The notes under the pieces: generated by a model | Databases searched by the model: none | What the model saw: only the letters and a program-made list of their open reading frames with translations | What the model was told of the DNA's origin: nothing | Translations under genes and position numbers: made by a program | Part shown: in pieces, positions 35,001-44,477 of the stretch | Layout: each line of letters begins with the position of its first letter | How positions within the stretch are numbered: the stretch's first letter is position 1 | DNA from: Tetracentron sinense | Lineage: Eukaryota; Streptophyta; Magnoliopsida; Trochodendrales; Trochodendraceae | Reading direction: 5' to 3' | DNA: 64,000 nucleotides | Assembly: GCA_015143295.1 (NCBI GenBank) | Contig: CM026554.1 | Coordinates: 48,668,627 to 48,732,626 of the forward strand

Positions 35001-35423
35001 GTGGAGGAGATATTGGCCATTGATATCAAGCCCGGTTGGAAGAAGGGAACAAAAATTACTTTCCCTGAGAAGGGTAACCAAGAGCCCGGCATCATTCCAG
35101 CAGATCTTGTTTTTGTGGTAGATGAGAAACCCCATGCAGTTTACAAGAGGGATGGGAATGATCTGGTGGTCAACCAGAGGATATCACTGCTGGATGCGCT
35201 CACAGGTAAGATACTCAACCTGACGACACTGGATGGAAGGAACCTCCCGGTCCCAGTTACAGATATCATCAGACCAGGCTATGAGGTGGTAATCCCGAGT
35301 GAAGGGATGCCAATCTCTAAAGAACTCGGGAAGAAGGGAAACCTGAGAATTAAGTTTGATATTAAGTTCCCATCAAGGCTTACAGCAGAACAGAAATCTG
35401 ATCTGCAGAGGGTGCTGAGCTGA
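17009..35423 (+). CDS. Type II DnaJ/Hsp40 co-chaperone (DNAJB1/Sis1-like)
   Basis: Cytosolic Hsp40 that delivers substrates to Hsp70 and stimulates its ATPase. Two coding exons, 17009-17517 and 34988-35423, join in frame through a phase-2 Gly codon to give 314 aa. The J domain is at about 4-69 with HPD at 32-34 and the following YDLYGEE. A short linker (about 76-140) has PNPNPN and GGGR stretches in place of a long G/F region. The C-terminal peptide-binding domains contain [18 protein letters not shown], then [20 protein letters not shown] and [10 protein letters not shown] in exon 2. No zinc-finger CxxCxGxG repeats, hence type II. The protein is slightly shorter than the ~337-340 aa typical of Arabidopsis relatives as recalled. 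The intron lies at a family-typical place but is 17,470 bp long. No signal peptide is visible. Confidence 0.93.
17660..23640 (-). mobile_element. Ty1/Copia retrotransposon relic, broken
   Basis: A minus-strand Copia fossil inside the DnaJ intron. Recognisable parts in element order (high to low coordinates) are gag-like sequence around 22.8-23.6 kb, the end of integrase with the TQKGYKCF signature around 21.1-21.45 kb, and reverse transcriptase on both sides of a LINE insertion, with a YVDD catalytic motif near 17.7 kb. No LTRs were recognised, so its ends are approximate. It is heavily decayed with many breaks and appears old; not functional. Confidence 0.75.
18174..20611 (-). mobile_element. 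5'-truncated L1-type LINE nested in the Copia relic
   Basis: On the minus strand this reads through a reverse transcriptase with [20 protein letters not shown] at about 20.4 kb, FADDT at about 19.88 kb, YLGLPLGA at about 19.68 kb and a zf-RVT-like 3' region near 18.75-19.05 kb, ending in poly(A) (T-run at 18174-18185 on the plus strand). Several in-frame stops and shifts break the ORF, and the 5' part (ORF1 and endonuclease) is missing. The Copia reading frame resumes on each side. A short shared CAAACTT at 18169 and 20612 may be the target duplication, though it merges with the A-tail. Confidence 0.8.
24498..27931. mobile_element. Solo LTR of a Ty3/Gypsy element, about 3.4 kb
   Basis: Begins TGTAACGCCCC and ends GGGGCATCACA, terminal sequences typical of plant Gypsy LTRs. 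It is bounded by perfect 5-bp target duplications TAGGT at 24493-24497 and 27932-27936, and interrupts a LINE reading frame cleanly. No gag or pol remains, so it is a solo LTR left by recombination. Length (3434 bp) suggests a Tekay/Del-type chromovirus, an inference only. It contains a purine-rich stretch at about 25265-25345, diverged tandem units around 25860-26130 and a minisatellite at 26470-27200. It is a fossil; the intact target duplication suggests moderate age. Confidence 0.85.
26470..27200. repeat. GTCAGAGGTGTT minisatellite within the solo LTR
   Basis: Short units of the type GTCAGAGGTGTTGTGCCTGA and GTCAGATGTGTTTCCTG recur more than twenty times with variable spacing (about 25-55 bp). 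It is an internal expansion of the LTR rather than a separate element; the start and end are approximate. Confidence 0.7.
28681..29600. other. DnaJ intron DNA without genes; one 41-bp tandem duplication
   Basis: AT-rich intron sequence. CATTTGGAAATGTTTGCC and the following bases are duplicated with a 41-bp period starting at 29360 and 29401, nearly identical, so recent. Two diverged copies of a TCTATGG..ATAGACTAATCAT segment lie at about 28820 and 28955. No other feature seen. Confidence 0.55.
29600..32540 (+). mobile_element. Degenerate L1-type LINE, plus strand
   Basis: Fragments of a LINE ORF2 follow each other in order: the endonuclease end with the [10 protein letters not shown] motif at about 29905-29935, an RT start region around 30420-31070 ([22 protein letters not shown]-like pieces at about 30690-30750), the RT end with [10 protein letters not shown] near 31725-31755, and downstream LINE protein pieces to about 32530. 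The frame is broken in many places. It is interrupted by a SINE (31354-31544) and by about 260 bp of foreign sequence near 31075-31340. Confidence 0.7.
31354..31544 (-). mobile_element. tRNA-derived SINE nested in LINE
   Basis: On the minus strand it carries an A-box-like GGGGCTGATGGCC and a B-box GAGTTCGATTCC, then a unique body and an A-tail (T-run at 31352-31363). Perfect 13-bp direct repeats TTATATTTAACTT flank it at 31341-31353 and 31545-31557. It belongs to a different SINE family from 16103-16249. Confidence 0.85.
32634..34078. mobile_element. Outer TIR element in DnaJ intron
   Basis: The left end AGGGTGCATTCGTTTGC pairs with GCAAAACGAACAGACCCT at the right, followed inward by matching AGAGAAAGTAA sequences. 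It is about 1.44 kb only because another TIR element sits inside it; without that it would be about 420 bp. The interior is TTTTCTTTT-rich and non-coding. Target duplication is uncertain (TTA on the left, TCA on the right). Confidence 0.55.
32999..34022. mobile_element. Inner nested TIR element
   Basis: Starts TGCTGTTTTTGGTTGTCGAG and ends with the inverse of TGCTGTGTTTGGTTGCTGAG. The trinucleotide TTA flanks it at 32996-32998 and 34023-34025. It is 1024 bp and non-coding, with long oligo-pyrimidine and oligo-purine tracts. It is probably a PIF/Harbinger-type or related MITE. Confidence 0.55.
34079..34987 (+). other. 3' end of the DnaJ intron
   Basis: No element recognised. A 19-bp motif CCCATACTACTATAATG is tandemly repeated at 34526-34560. 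The acceptor is the normal CTGTTGCAG before 34988. Confidence 0.5.
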
Positions 35424-36142
35424 TGATGACTTCACATTTCAAATCAGTTGTGGATATCCATTAACACAGGTGGAGTAACAGCGCCATAGGATGTAAATAG
35501 ATTAGCTGTTCACTGTTTAAGATGAATGTGAATAGTAGGGAGGGTGTCTATAAGGTTTGCGGATTAGAATGATGTAAGGGCTCGCTTCTCCACATTCTAC
35601 TTCGTCTTTGGTTTCATATTGATAACGGATTAGTGTCAGACTGGAAGGAATAGTTACGACAAAGCTACATCTGCTACTCCCTCAGCTGCCTTGCCATGAC
35701 TTTTGCCTTCAAGTTGGAATCTTTATGCTAGTTAATAATCCTGGGACTGCAAATGAATGAGTAATGGAATGTATCACTACTCAAATTATGGGTTTGCATT
35801 GTAAGACTTTTTTTGGTAATAACTTTTTTTTTTCCTTTTATTTTGGAAATATATCTTTTAATCTATTGATGTTGAAGTTATGATCTTGCTCTTTTCTTAA
35901 TATTTTTATGAGGAACCATCTGAGGAAACCTGGCACTGCCAGTGATCTACTCAGCTTTTTACTTTTGTGGAAAATATATGGATTACTCTGTTAGATCTGA
36001 AACTCATATTTAGTAGAGGCTTTGTTTGTTTGGATGGAAAAAATTGCAGAAAAGAAATTTTTCTGGGAAATGATTTCTCATTTTGTAGAGAAAGTTCTTT
36101 CCCTCAAACATTAAGTAAAATTAGAGAATTATTTGCAATAAG
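35424..36142 (+). other. DnaJ 3' UTR and flank
   Basis: The first ~300-400 bp after the TGA is probably the 3' UTR; no single strong AATAAA hexamer was seen. Nothing else is supported. Confidence 0.4.
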
Positions 36143-36706
36143 TAGGGGTGCACACGGTTTGGTTTGGTTTTAAGAATTTTTGGGACTAAACCGATGAACC
36201 TCGGATCTAAAAAAACCAACCCAGAATCGAACCGTAGAGCTTCGGTTTGGAAAAAAAAGCCTCAGTTTGGTTCTACCCACGAGTTTATAATTTGCTCATA
36301 ATGTTGATAAATCTAATAGTAAAAATTTCCAATGTACTAAAACCAAAACTCAAATTTCATTAATGAACAAAAATAATCACCAATTAAAACATATTAAATT
36401 GGAACAAAGAGAGGAAGGTGGAGGCGGAAGCGACATTGGGGTTGGGTTTCAAAAAAAAATAAAATTTATTGGACCTAGAACCAGTTCGGTTCTCATATGG
36501 TTTTCGGCTCCACATTCGGTTCTAAGTTCGGTTTGGTTCTTGGTTCGGTTCAGTTTCAAATTGGAACAAATCAGGACCGAACCATAGAAAATCGGTTTAA
36601 GTAAAATAGGACCCAAAACCGACCCGTGCATTTAAAAAACGGAACCAAACCGGACCATGGTGGTCGGTCCGGTTCACGGTTTGACCCGTGCCCATGTGCA
36701 CCCTTA
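36143..36706. mobile_element. Long inverted-repeat element, GGGTGCACA family, copy 2
   Basis: Starts TAGGGGTGCACACGGTTTGG and ends ATGTGCACCCTTA. Flanks GCAATAAG (36135-36142) and ACAATAAG (36707-36714) match at 7 of 8 bases, consistent with an aged Mutator-type duplication. The interior again is GGTTCGG / CCGAACC motifs in both directions. Together with copy 1 at 15327-15947 it brackets the DnaJ gene. Confidence 0.7.
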
Positions 36707-36808
36707 ACAATAAGGTTCATTTTGCAGCATTCCAAACACAAAATTATGATGCACGGGTTGAATTTGCTTATACTAGACTGATTTATATCGACAGTGAGGG
36801 ACATGTAT

Positions 36809-37039
36809 CGACAGTCCCACATCGGGTAGTTACCCGAGCATGCTGTCCCTTACAAGTTCCTTGGTGCCTCAAACGGTTGGTACAGGAACTCTAGGGTGAA
36901 GCTTACAAGGGCTGGGTGTGTGTTGTGTTTGTGAGTTTGCATGCTGGGTGTGTGTGTGGGTTTGCATGGGTGGTGCGAGTATTTCCTTGTTTTGCCTTCA
37001 GTTATTGCCTTGTGATATGATTGAGTTTACCAAAAAAAA
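36809..37039 (+). mobile_element. Short retroposon with 13-bp target duplication
   Basis: A 231-bp insertion ends in an A-run (37032-37039) and is flanked by perfect repeats GAGGGACATGTAT at 36796-36808 and 37040-37052. Near its 5' end lies GTCCCACATCGGG, identical to the core of the plant snRNA upstream sequence element. No clear tRNA A/B boxes are seen, so it may be a SINE of other origin or a retroposed transcript of an snRNA-type promoter gene. Confidence 0.7.
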
Positions 37040-37079
37040 GAGGGACATGTATGGTATTGGGTATAGCCGTCGTATACAT

Positions 37080-37390
37080 GGGTGGAGCCAAATGAAGTCC
37101 AGGGGGCCGTATCGACCCTGGACTTTTGGGGGAAAAATTCCCTTGATACTACAGGGGCATAGCTTGGGGGTATACAGGGGCGGAGCGACATGAGGTCCAG
37201 GGGATGTATCTCTCCTGGACTTTTGGGAAAAAAATTCCCTTGATACTACATGGACTTAGCTTGGGGGTAGGGGTGGAGTGAGGGGTTGAGGGCTCTAGCC
37301 TCCCTTAACTTTTGAGGGAAAAAAAAAATTAAATTTATATTATTTAATTTAATTTAAGGGGGCATAGGCCTGGGGTAGTGGCCATTTGAA
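37080..37390. repeat. Three diverged ~95-bp tandem copies
   Basis: GGGTGGAGCC..AGTCCAGGGG..CTGGACTTTTGGG..AAAATTCCCTTGATACTAC (from 37080) repeats from 37177 (period 97), with a more diverged third copy from about 37267. GGGGCGGAGC-type sequence is common in plant MITEs, and a relative lies at 38354. Confidence 0.6.
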
Positions 37391-38353
37391 TTTTTGATTA
37401 AAAATTTAAGTTTTATACTATGTTATTTAATTTAAGAGGGCATAGCTATGGACAACAGCTCCCTAATTTTAAAGAAATATTAGTTACAAATAGATACAAA
37501 CATACGAGATGACCCACCAACTTGGCTTTCAAACAAAAATTTGGGAGCTACACCCCCGGCCTCACACCCCTAGATCAATAATATTATGTAACCGCCTAAT
37601 CATTCTTCAAGAACCTATCAATAATAATTGTTAACATTATCAATCAACCATTGTTAGCCTACAAGAAAATTCTGTCCTGCCCCCTGGTTGTATAGGCGGC
37701 ACAAGTTATATGGCCCACCTGTCAAACTTTTCTCAGCTTCCTTTGATGCCAAAAAAAAAAAAAAAAAAAAAAGAGGGGAAAAAAAGAATTAAACAGTGGT
37801 GATAGTAACAGTCATTGGCGGCGTGCTTAAGGGTATTAAATTCAGTTCTGGAAATTATAAAAAATGTTGATGCTTTCAAATGCAGGGCCATACTTTGGAA
37901 TATATTGTAATAAAGAACTACTTTCTCAAAGGGAAATCAAGATGGACATATAAAGGTAAGATTCTTGCATGCAAACTGTTAAGCAATATGAAACACCCAT
38001 TTGCGTTAAAAGTACTTTGCTTTGATTCCTCACTCTTCAATTCAACGATTGCAATGTTTATGCGATCCACAGTGTTTATCGACCAACTTTGACCTTTTTA
38101 TTTTTCAATACTTACTTCTAAGAACCAATGTTTCTTACAATTCCAGTAAATATACTCGACACCGACAGGCACACCAGATGCAATGCACCTTATACCTATG
38201 TGGAAGAAACATATACTCAAACCATTATTATGGAGAAATAAGCAACAAGAGAATTAAAAAAACATTATTTTAAATTAAAACATCACTACGATATATCTCA
38301 AACCAAAAAAATCACGATTTCCTGGCCATGGACTCATGATCCATAGTTAAATG
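37391..38353. other. Intergenic DNA, no gene
   Basis: AT-rich sequence with an A-run at 37749-37771 and no recognised element. Confidence 0.5.
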
Positions 38354-38499
38354 CAGGGGGCGAAGCCAGAATTTTCTTGCAGGGGGGCTAATAATGGATG
38401 TGGGGGTTCTAGCTCTGGAATATTTTTTAAGGGTTAGGTTCATGGGTCATCTCGACTGTTTGTGTCCGCTTATATACCCTAGCCCCATGTGGCTCTACT
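38354..38499. mobile_element. Small insertion with 12-bp direct flanks
   Basis: The exact 12-mer CATAGTTAAATG occurs at 38342-38353 and 38500-38511 around 146 bp that start CAGGGGGCGAAGCC and end GGCTCTACT. The flanks read as a target duplication. The class is unclear; a duplication longer than 9 bp with weak inverted ends does not fit Mutator cleanly. Confidence 0.5.
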
Positions 38500-39680
38500 C
38501 ATAGTTAAATGGGTCCTGACCTTTATTTTTTTTTTTTGAGTTCACATGTTCATACGATTAGAAGTCAATTGATTTGGAGTAACCTTCTTTTGAAGATGAG
38601 ACAGATCTCATGAGAAGTTTATCTCTCTTTGTTTGGTAATGCCAAAAGTAGTGGCAAATAGGAAAAGTTAGACATGCCTAGTGCGCCTGTACTTTGAATG
38701 GGAGTATTAGGCTTAACTCTCGGGTATCCATCCATTTATTAAAATATTTCAATTGAGTTCACAAGAAATTTATCATTAAAAATATTTCTACAAACCGGAG
38801 GGTATGTTAGCAAGAGAATCAACTTAGCACCCCCATAACTTAGATGCAATTACACATCCCTCAGGAAATGGTTAAAGAAACACCACTTTCCAATATATCT
38901 CTTCCGTTGATTTAATATGTAGCACAGTTAGGGGTGTTTGAGGATACAAATATTATACGTACTTGAATTCATTTATTCAGATAATTATTCGAATAAGTAT
39001 CCAAGTGAGAAAATACAAATAATACCTTACTACCCGTTCATAATTGAATACGAATTCGGATGTTAATATATTCGATTCTATAAATATTTAAATTCACAAT
39101 TAAAGTAAAAGAATTTAGATTCTCTCCCGCACATGCTTCAGTTCTCTCAAGCATATGCTTTAGAGAACCCCCCAGCCCCTAGGCATCATTTTAAAAAAAA
39201 AAAAAAAAATCCTAGTTAAGAATTGATCTTGAAGAAACAAAATATGTATCAATGGTACGTAGGTTCCGTTCCATTTCCAAGTTACCGACCCGGCTTTAAG
39301 TCTCGAGCATTACAAGTTATATGTGGTCGATATACATGAATGCTCCGCTGGAGCGGTCTTACCTTAACCGCTTTGTAAGAGCTCTTATGGGCCACCAAAA
39401 AAAACAAAAAGATCTTAAAAAAATTAATTAAAGAAATTAATGCAATATGTGCTCTACTTCAAAGCAAAACTAGGTTTATGGACGTGGCTGTGAATTCAAA
39501 GCGATTACCCCTAAAATTTTCATCATTCCACATGTGTGTGCATTCAGTTGCACATGGACGGGACAGGACACACATTCTATTTAGTGTGCCTCAGAGATCT
39601 CTGGGTCAATAGTCAACCAATTTTGATAAAATATATCAATTAGATGCATCACATTGTTTGGTTAACAAAAGTAATAAGAA

Positions 39681-39874
39681 GGCTTCGGATTACCTCTGGT
39701 GGATGCCCGAGGTGGGCGCTCCGGCATCCACAAATCATGGGACATGTGGCGTTCAAAAGGGGGAGATATCAAGTGGGGAGAAGTCAAAATCATAGGAGAA
39801 AATAATATGACTTCTCCCCAAATTGTCGCCTGGTGTTCCATGATTTGGGCATCCACCGGAGGTAATCCGAAGCC
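39681..39874. mobile_element. Mutator-type MITE, GATTSTCTCTGGC family, copy B
   Basis: A compact 194-bp copy. GGCTTCGGATTACCTCTGG at the left is mirrored by CCGGAGGTAATCCGAAGCC at the right. Flanks TAATAAGAA (39672-39680) and TAATAATAA (39875-39883) match at 8 of 9 bases, as expected of a Mutator-type duplication. The interior carries GACTTCTCCCC in both directions. Confidence 0.75.
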
Positions 39875-40205
39875 TAATAATAATAACTGAGCCTGCTGAT
39901 CATATGGTCATCCTATTGATTTTTAGACCAAACAGATCCTGGTGGAGCCTAATCAAATTGTGGATTGTGGTCTGGAGTCTGGACTCTGCCTTCCTGCACG
40001 TTTGCTGTAATGTACAGCTACTCTCTCTCTCTCTCTATATATATAGTTTATAATTATGGTCCAGAAGATGGGACCACTAATCATCCTAAGTGCTCTAGTA
40101 GGAAGTGGTCCAAGTCTCCATCGTTTTCAATTCATGTCTTGTAAGAAAGCACTACACATGGGATTCCTCCACTCATCTTTAGTTTTCCACCTATATTTTA
40201 TGAAA

Positions 40206-40208
<3 letters not shown>

Positions 40209-40292
<84 letters not shown>
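40209..40292. repeat. (TA)42 microsatellite
   Basis: An uninterrupted run of 42 TA dinucleotides. A smaller CT then TA run lies at 40020-40046. The run is likely length-polymorphic and creates meaningless Tyr-Ile open frames. Confidence 0.95.
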
Positions 40293-40295
<3 letters not shown>

Positions 40296-40349
40296 CACGT
40301 GGCAACCACGTTTGAAGAGGTGTGGATGGGCACTCGCCGTACTCCCATA

Positions 40350-40640
40350 GGCAAAGGATTCTCTCTGGCATTTGCCAGAAAGATGGTCTCGGGTTTCCAC
40401 ACATTATACGACATGTGGTGATAAAAATGGGAGAAATCATTTCATTTTCTCCTATGATTTTGACTTCTCCTTACTTGATATCTCTCACCATTTTTCTCAC
40501 CACTTTATCACCACATGTCGCATAATGTGGGAGAAATCAAAATCATGGGAGACAATGAAATGATTTTTCCGTCACATGTCGCATAGTGTGTAGAAGCCCG
40601 AGACCACTTTTTTGGCATCTGCCAGAGAGAATTCAAGGCC
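40350..40640. mobile_element. Mutator-type MITE, GATTSTCTCTGGC family, copy C
   Basis: Left GGCAAAGGATTCTCTCTGGC and right GCCAGAGAGAATTCAAGGCC form the terminal repeats. The interior shares CATTTTCTCCTATGATTTTG, GACTTCTCC and GATATCTCTC with copies A and B. No clean target duplication was seen. Confidence 0.65.
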
Positions 40641-40682
40641 CTCCATGACACTCCGATCTAATCCACCACAACCTTCTTCTTA

Positions 40683-40971
40683 TCTTTACTCTTATAATGC
40701 GAGTGGCAAGTGTAGCCTAATTTTTCCAAAATTCCCAAACTACCCTCATATAACACAAAACTTGATTTAATGTTTTATTTTTATTTCCAAACTATCCCTT
40801 CCTCATCTATCTATTTAAAGAATAGAATCACATCCAATCATGATTGAACTCGGGGAGAGTTCAATTCAATCACTCCCGCGGGTTAACATGTATCCCTTTT
40901 AACTCCTATTAACTAACTATGGTTAACTCCTTCCCCTCGCTCTCACGTGCAACGCATGTGCCACCCGCTAG
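40683..40971 (+). mobile_element. Non-autonomous Helitron, second copy
   Basis: Starts TCTTTACTCTTATAATGCGAG and ends with the CACGTGCAACGCATGTG hairpin followed by CCACCCGCTAG, lying between A (40682) and T (40972). It is 289 bp, opposite in direction to 3443-3868 and carrying only one copy of the inner core (GGGTTAACATG..TTAACTCCTATTAAC). No Rep/helicase coding sequence. Confidence 0.75.
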
Positions 40972-41960
40972 TTTATTATAGAGCAATAATCATCTCTTTC
41001 TATTGCTCTTCGCCCTTACAAAGCCCTTTAAATGCCCTTGAACTATGTTTAACAAGTTTTAACCTTTGTGGTTAATTTTTTTTTTTTTTTTAATTTTGTT
41101 TTCTAGAATCCAAAGTTAGATGCTTTAGTGTATCTTAAGCAATTAAGAGAAGACACGTGGTAAAAAAAGGGGTGAGACGGCCTCGCCAGGATTATTTTCC
41201 CAGCCCACCATCCCTTCAGCTCATGGCTCGCCGTTTATTAACCCTAACCCCAGCAATAAATAAATGATGAATTTTACTGAAAGGAAAAAGGGCAAAAAGA
41301 AAAGTCATCGGCCACTGGACATTTTTACCAACCATGCAAGTTGTCTTTTTGAGGCCATGAAAAAAATACATGAAATGAAGCACACAAGAGTAAAGGTGTG
41401 CGCTTAGCAAAGAGGTATTTGGATTGAATGAGAGTAGAGTTAGCACTCCTCTTGTCTCGGAATATCTAATGACTCGGAATATCTAAGTTTATGTAAGTAG
41501 GACTTGTTTTTTTTTTTTTGATAGGGTGACATTTGGACACAATAATCCTACCCACTAGCACTAACACATATAAACATTACGAAATATCTAATCTGTTGAT
41601 ATTGTCTTCATAGTTCTTTTTGGGTGATGTGTTATCATTTACGTATTGTTAGTGACTTAGTGTCAATCATTAGGTTGTCGTTTGTAGTTGAAAGTAAAAT
41701 TATCGAAATATATCATTTATTGAGATTAGATCTCATGACGTCTCTTATAAAAAAGGTCACACCATATCATAGGAGCAAGACTATTCACCTTTGTTAGATC
41801 AAAGATCTAAGAATTGGCCGATGTGGATGTGGTTTCAGGCTTCTAAGAGAGGAGAGTCGAAAAAGTCTAGAAAGTCTAATATTATCTAGTTTTCAAAAAA
41901 TGTCTAAAAGTGAGTGAGGTTGTTCACCCTATGCTTGACCAGTGATTTAAGAGTTATGTT
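40972..41960. other. Intergenic DNA, no gene
   Basis: A T-run at about 41506-41519 followed by GATAGGGTGACATTTGG suggests the tail of a minus-strand retroposon, but no target duplication is clear. Nothing else seen. Confidence 0.4.
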
Positions 41961-41964
41961 AAAG

Positions 41965-42235
41965 GGAAATAATCTCCTCCTTGTGGGGTGTGAAGGAGGG
42001 CATCTGGTCCCTCTTTTCTCATCATGAGTCCCTTTTTAACTTCTTTTAATTATGCTTAAGATTCATTAATCTTTAGAGTTCATACTTTTTATTTTGATTT
42101 TTAGAAAAAAAAATCAGGGTTAAAAAAATGAACCACATTTAAAGGGAGCTAAATACAGTTAAAATTGATACTTGGCGAGTAAACGAGAGATGAGATGCTG
42201 ATCTTCTCGGCACCCCACGAGGATGAATTATCGTT
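41965..42235. repeat. Foldback-superfamily element
   Basis: GTCCCTTTTTAACTTCTTTT, ATTATGCTTAAGATTCATTAA and the rough inverse near 42135-42230 belong to the core shared with 43-51 kb. The termini are TCCTCCTTGTGGGG / CCCCACGAGGA. Diverged and approximate. Confidence 0.5.
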
Positions 42236-42982
42236 GTTTGTTAAAATCAATAAGAGGAGTGCTAGCCCCATATGTAGTAGAGTTTAATTTTTTTTTCAAA
42301 CTCTCTTGACACTACCCCTTCAACAAAGTTAAGAAAACAAAATTTTAAAATGAAGAAATTATGATTTATACATATTCTCGTGATAAAACGGAAAAGTAGC
42401 GACACCTGCATGAAGCATTTCTTAAGAAAGAATGGCCAAGTAATTGTATGTAATCCAACATTTCTCTACTATGAAGGAAATATAAATCAGGCAAATAGAT
42501 AAATAAATACAGAGAGAAAGAGACTTCTTTTGGTTCGGTTCTCTCTTACCGCATGCGTAAGGGTGTATCCCGGGTTTAGTCCTACATCAGTTGGGAAGTG
42601 GATTTCGAACGGGTGTATAAGGGGCCATCAATCTTCCTTAAGACAGACCTTTTTGGAAGGGTTGCTTGGACTTACCATTATGGCACCTTAGTGGCTACCT
42701 TAGGCTTGGCTGTGTGTGCTCGTTTAGAGTGTATTAGTTACATGATTACATTTTCATTTTAAAAAAAAAAAGGGGTACTTTGGCTATTTTAGTGATGATA
42801 AAATCTCGTGATAAAAGAAGATGAGTGACAAGGAATATTTGGCTTTTGTAATAGCAAAGATTTAAAGTTTTGTTTTGATAGGCACAAAGATTTAAAGTTG
42901 GAGTTTTTGTTTTTTTGTTTTTTGTTTTTCTCAACCTTTTAGAGCCTTTTTGCATACTTTAATACGGAAACGTTTAACTTAC

Positions 42983-43190
42983 CGTGACATATGACTATGT
43001 AGTCAAATGTGCGATTCTCATTGGTCCATCTTCCTTTTTAACATTCATCAATTGTGATTGAGATTCACTCTCCTAGGATTAAGCAATCTAACCTTGGTTT
43101 TTAAAAGAAACTTAAACTTAACCATAGTCAAAGGGGTGTTAAAAGGGATACATGGACACAACATTTGATTACATAGTCAAATGCGTGGTA
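42983..43190. repeat. Foldback element with TTTGACTAYRTAGTCAAA ends
   Basis: The termini carry the palindrome-like GACTATGTAGTCAAATG (left) and CATTTGATTACATAGTCAA (right). Inside lie CTAACCTTGGTTTTTAAAAG and GGTGTTAAAAGGGATACATG, the shared core. About 208 bp, non-coding. Confidence 0.55.
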
Positions 43191-43195
43191 GGCTA

Positions 43196-43558
43196 GAGAT
43201 CAAATCACGTTAATCGTAATTAAATTCAGGGGGAGTTCAATCGCTTCCACAGGTCAACACATGTCCTTTTTAACCTCTACTAATAGTAGTTAAGAATCTC
43301 TAATCCTTAGGATTCAACAATCTAACCTTGGTTTCTCAAAAAAGTATTTTAAGAAAATTAACCTTAGCGTCAAGAAATTTTAATCCTAGAGTTAATTTTT
43401 TTTAAAAAAGAATTTCTAAAAACCAAGGTTAGATTATTGAACCCTAAAGCTTAGTGAATCTTAACCATGGTTAATAGGAGTTAAAAAGGACACATGTTGA
43501 CCTGTGGATGCGATTGAAATCTTCCTGATTTCAATCACGATTGGTGTGATTTGATCTC
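43196..43558. repeat. Foldback element, complete inverted repeat
   Basis: Two arms of about 170 bp. The left arm reads GAGATCAAATCAC, GAGTTCAATCGC, CCACAGGTCAACACATGTCC, CTAACCTTGGTTT; the right arm is its inverse ending GTGATTTGATCTC. It is the clearest copy of the family; a relative lies at 49884-50222. No transposase and no unambiguous target duplication. Confidence 0.7.
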
Positions 43559-43576
43559 CGTGTACTAATCAATGCT

Positions 43577-43895
43577 CTAATTTTTTTTTTTTTGATAAGG
43601 TATATAGAACACTCAAAAACACACACTCTGGTACAGCAAAGTACAACACCCACACAATCCTCAAAAAGAGGACATGTGGGGCTTTTAAAGGATACACAAA
43701 GTAGTAGTAACCTGCTAATGTGAGACTAAATAAGGGGCAAAGCCCATTCTTTTTTTGATAAGGTATATAGAGCACTCAAACACACACAATTCATACACAT
43801 CCTCATGTAGCAAAGCACAACACCAACACAACCCTCAAAAAGGAGGCAGGTGGGGCCTTTAAAGGTACACAAAGTAGTAGTAACCCACTGATGAA
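43577..43895 (-). repeat. Two direct copies of a retroposon-like 3' end
   Basis: TTTTTTTTGATAAGGTATATAG followed by ACACTCAAA and, further on, ACAAAGTAGTAGTAACC occurs at 43579 and again at 43748, period about 165 bp. Read on the minus strand each ends TACCTTATC plus an A-run, as a LINE or SINE tail would. The family is not identified. Confidence 0.5.
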
Positions 43896-43919
43896 TCACT
43901 GTCCTACTTAATACTATTA

Positions 43920-44210
43920 CGGAAAATAATCACCTCCTCGGTCACTAACGCGAAGAGGTGAGTCTCGGGTCCCATTTTACTGCTACGTGTCCCTCTTTTA
44001 ACTTTATTTAACTGTGGTTAAGATTGAATCACACCTTGAGTTCACCCATCTACCCTTGGTTTTTAGAAAAATAAGATAAAATAATATTTTAACCATAGGA
44101 GTTAAACAAAAATAACTAGAGTTCAGGAAAGTTGAGTTGGCTTTGTGACAGCGTGGAGCAATAGTTTGCTCCTCGCCAGTGGAGTAGACTATTGCTCATA
44201 CTACTATTGT
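43920..44210. repeat. Foldback-superfamily element with TATTGCTC ends
   Basis: Shares TTTAACTGTGGTTAAGATT and CCTTGGTTTTTAGAAAAATA with the superfamily. The right end GGAGTAGACTATTGCTCAT resembles 14280-14297. An inner short hairpin GGAGCAATAGTTTGCTCC lies at about 44154-44172. Confidence 0.5.
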
Positions 44211-44477
44211 CACCTTTAATACCTTACCTTTCCCAAACGGCAAGGTGTGCCCCTCTCAAAAAGGTTGTCATCAAGTCCCACGAATGAGAACTTTCCCCAA
44301 CTGATGTAGAAGGCACAGCTCCACTCGCACCCACTCAGTATATACTAACCCTAACTATTTATTAAATGGATATATGATTTATTTAGCAAAAATTTAAAAA
44401 GGCTATCATCTAAGCAAGTTACCATCGGAAATCGTTTGTGTTAAGTAACTTGGACGGAGTCTCGTCCATGCATATAA

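Noticed and set aside
35001-35121. Separate gene starting at the ATG at 35001
   Set aside because: The frame is DnaJ exon 2; the splice acceptor at 34987 and continuous homology from 34988 show it is the second exon.
40127-40440. Open frames full of Tyr-Ile repeats
   Set aside because: They are translations of the (TA)42 microsatellite.
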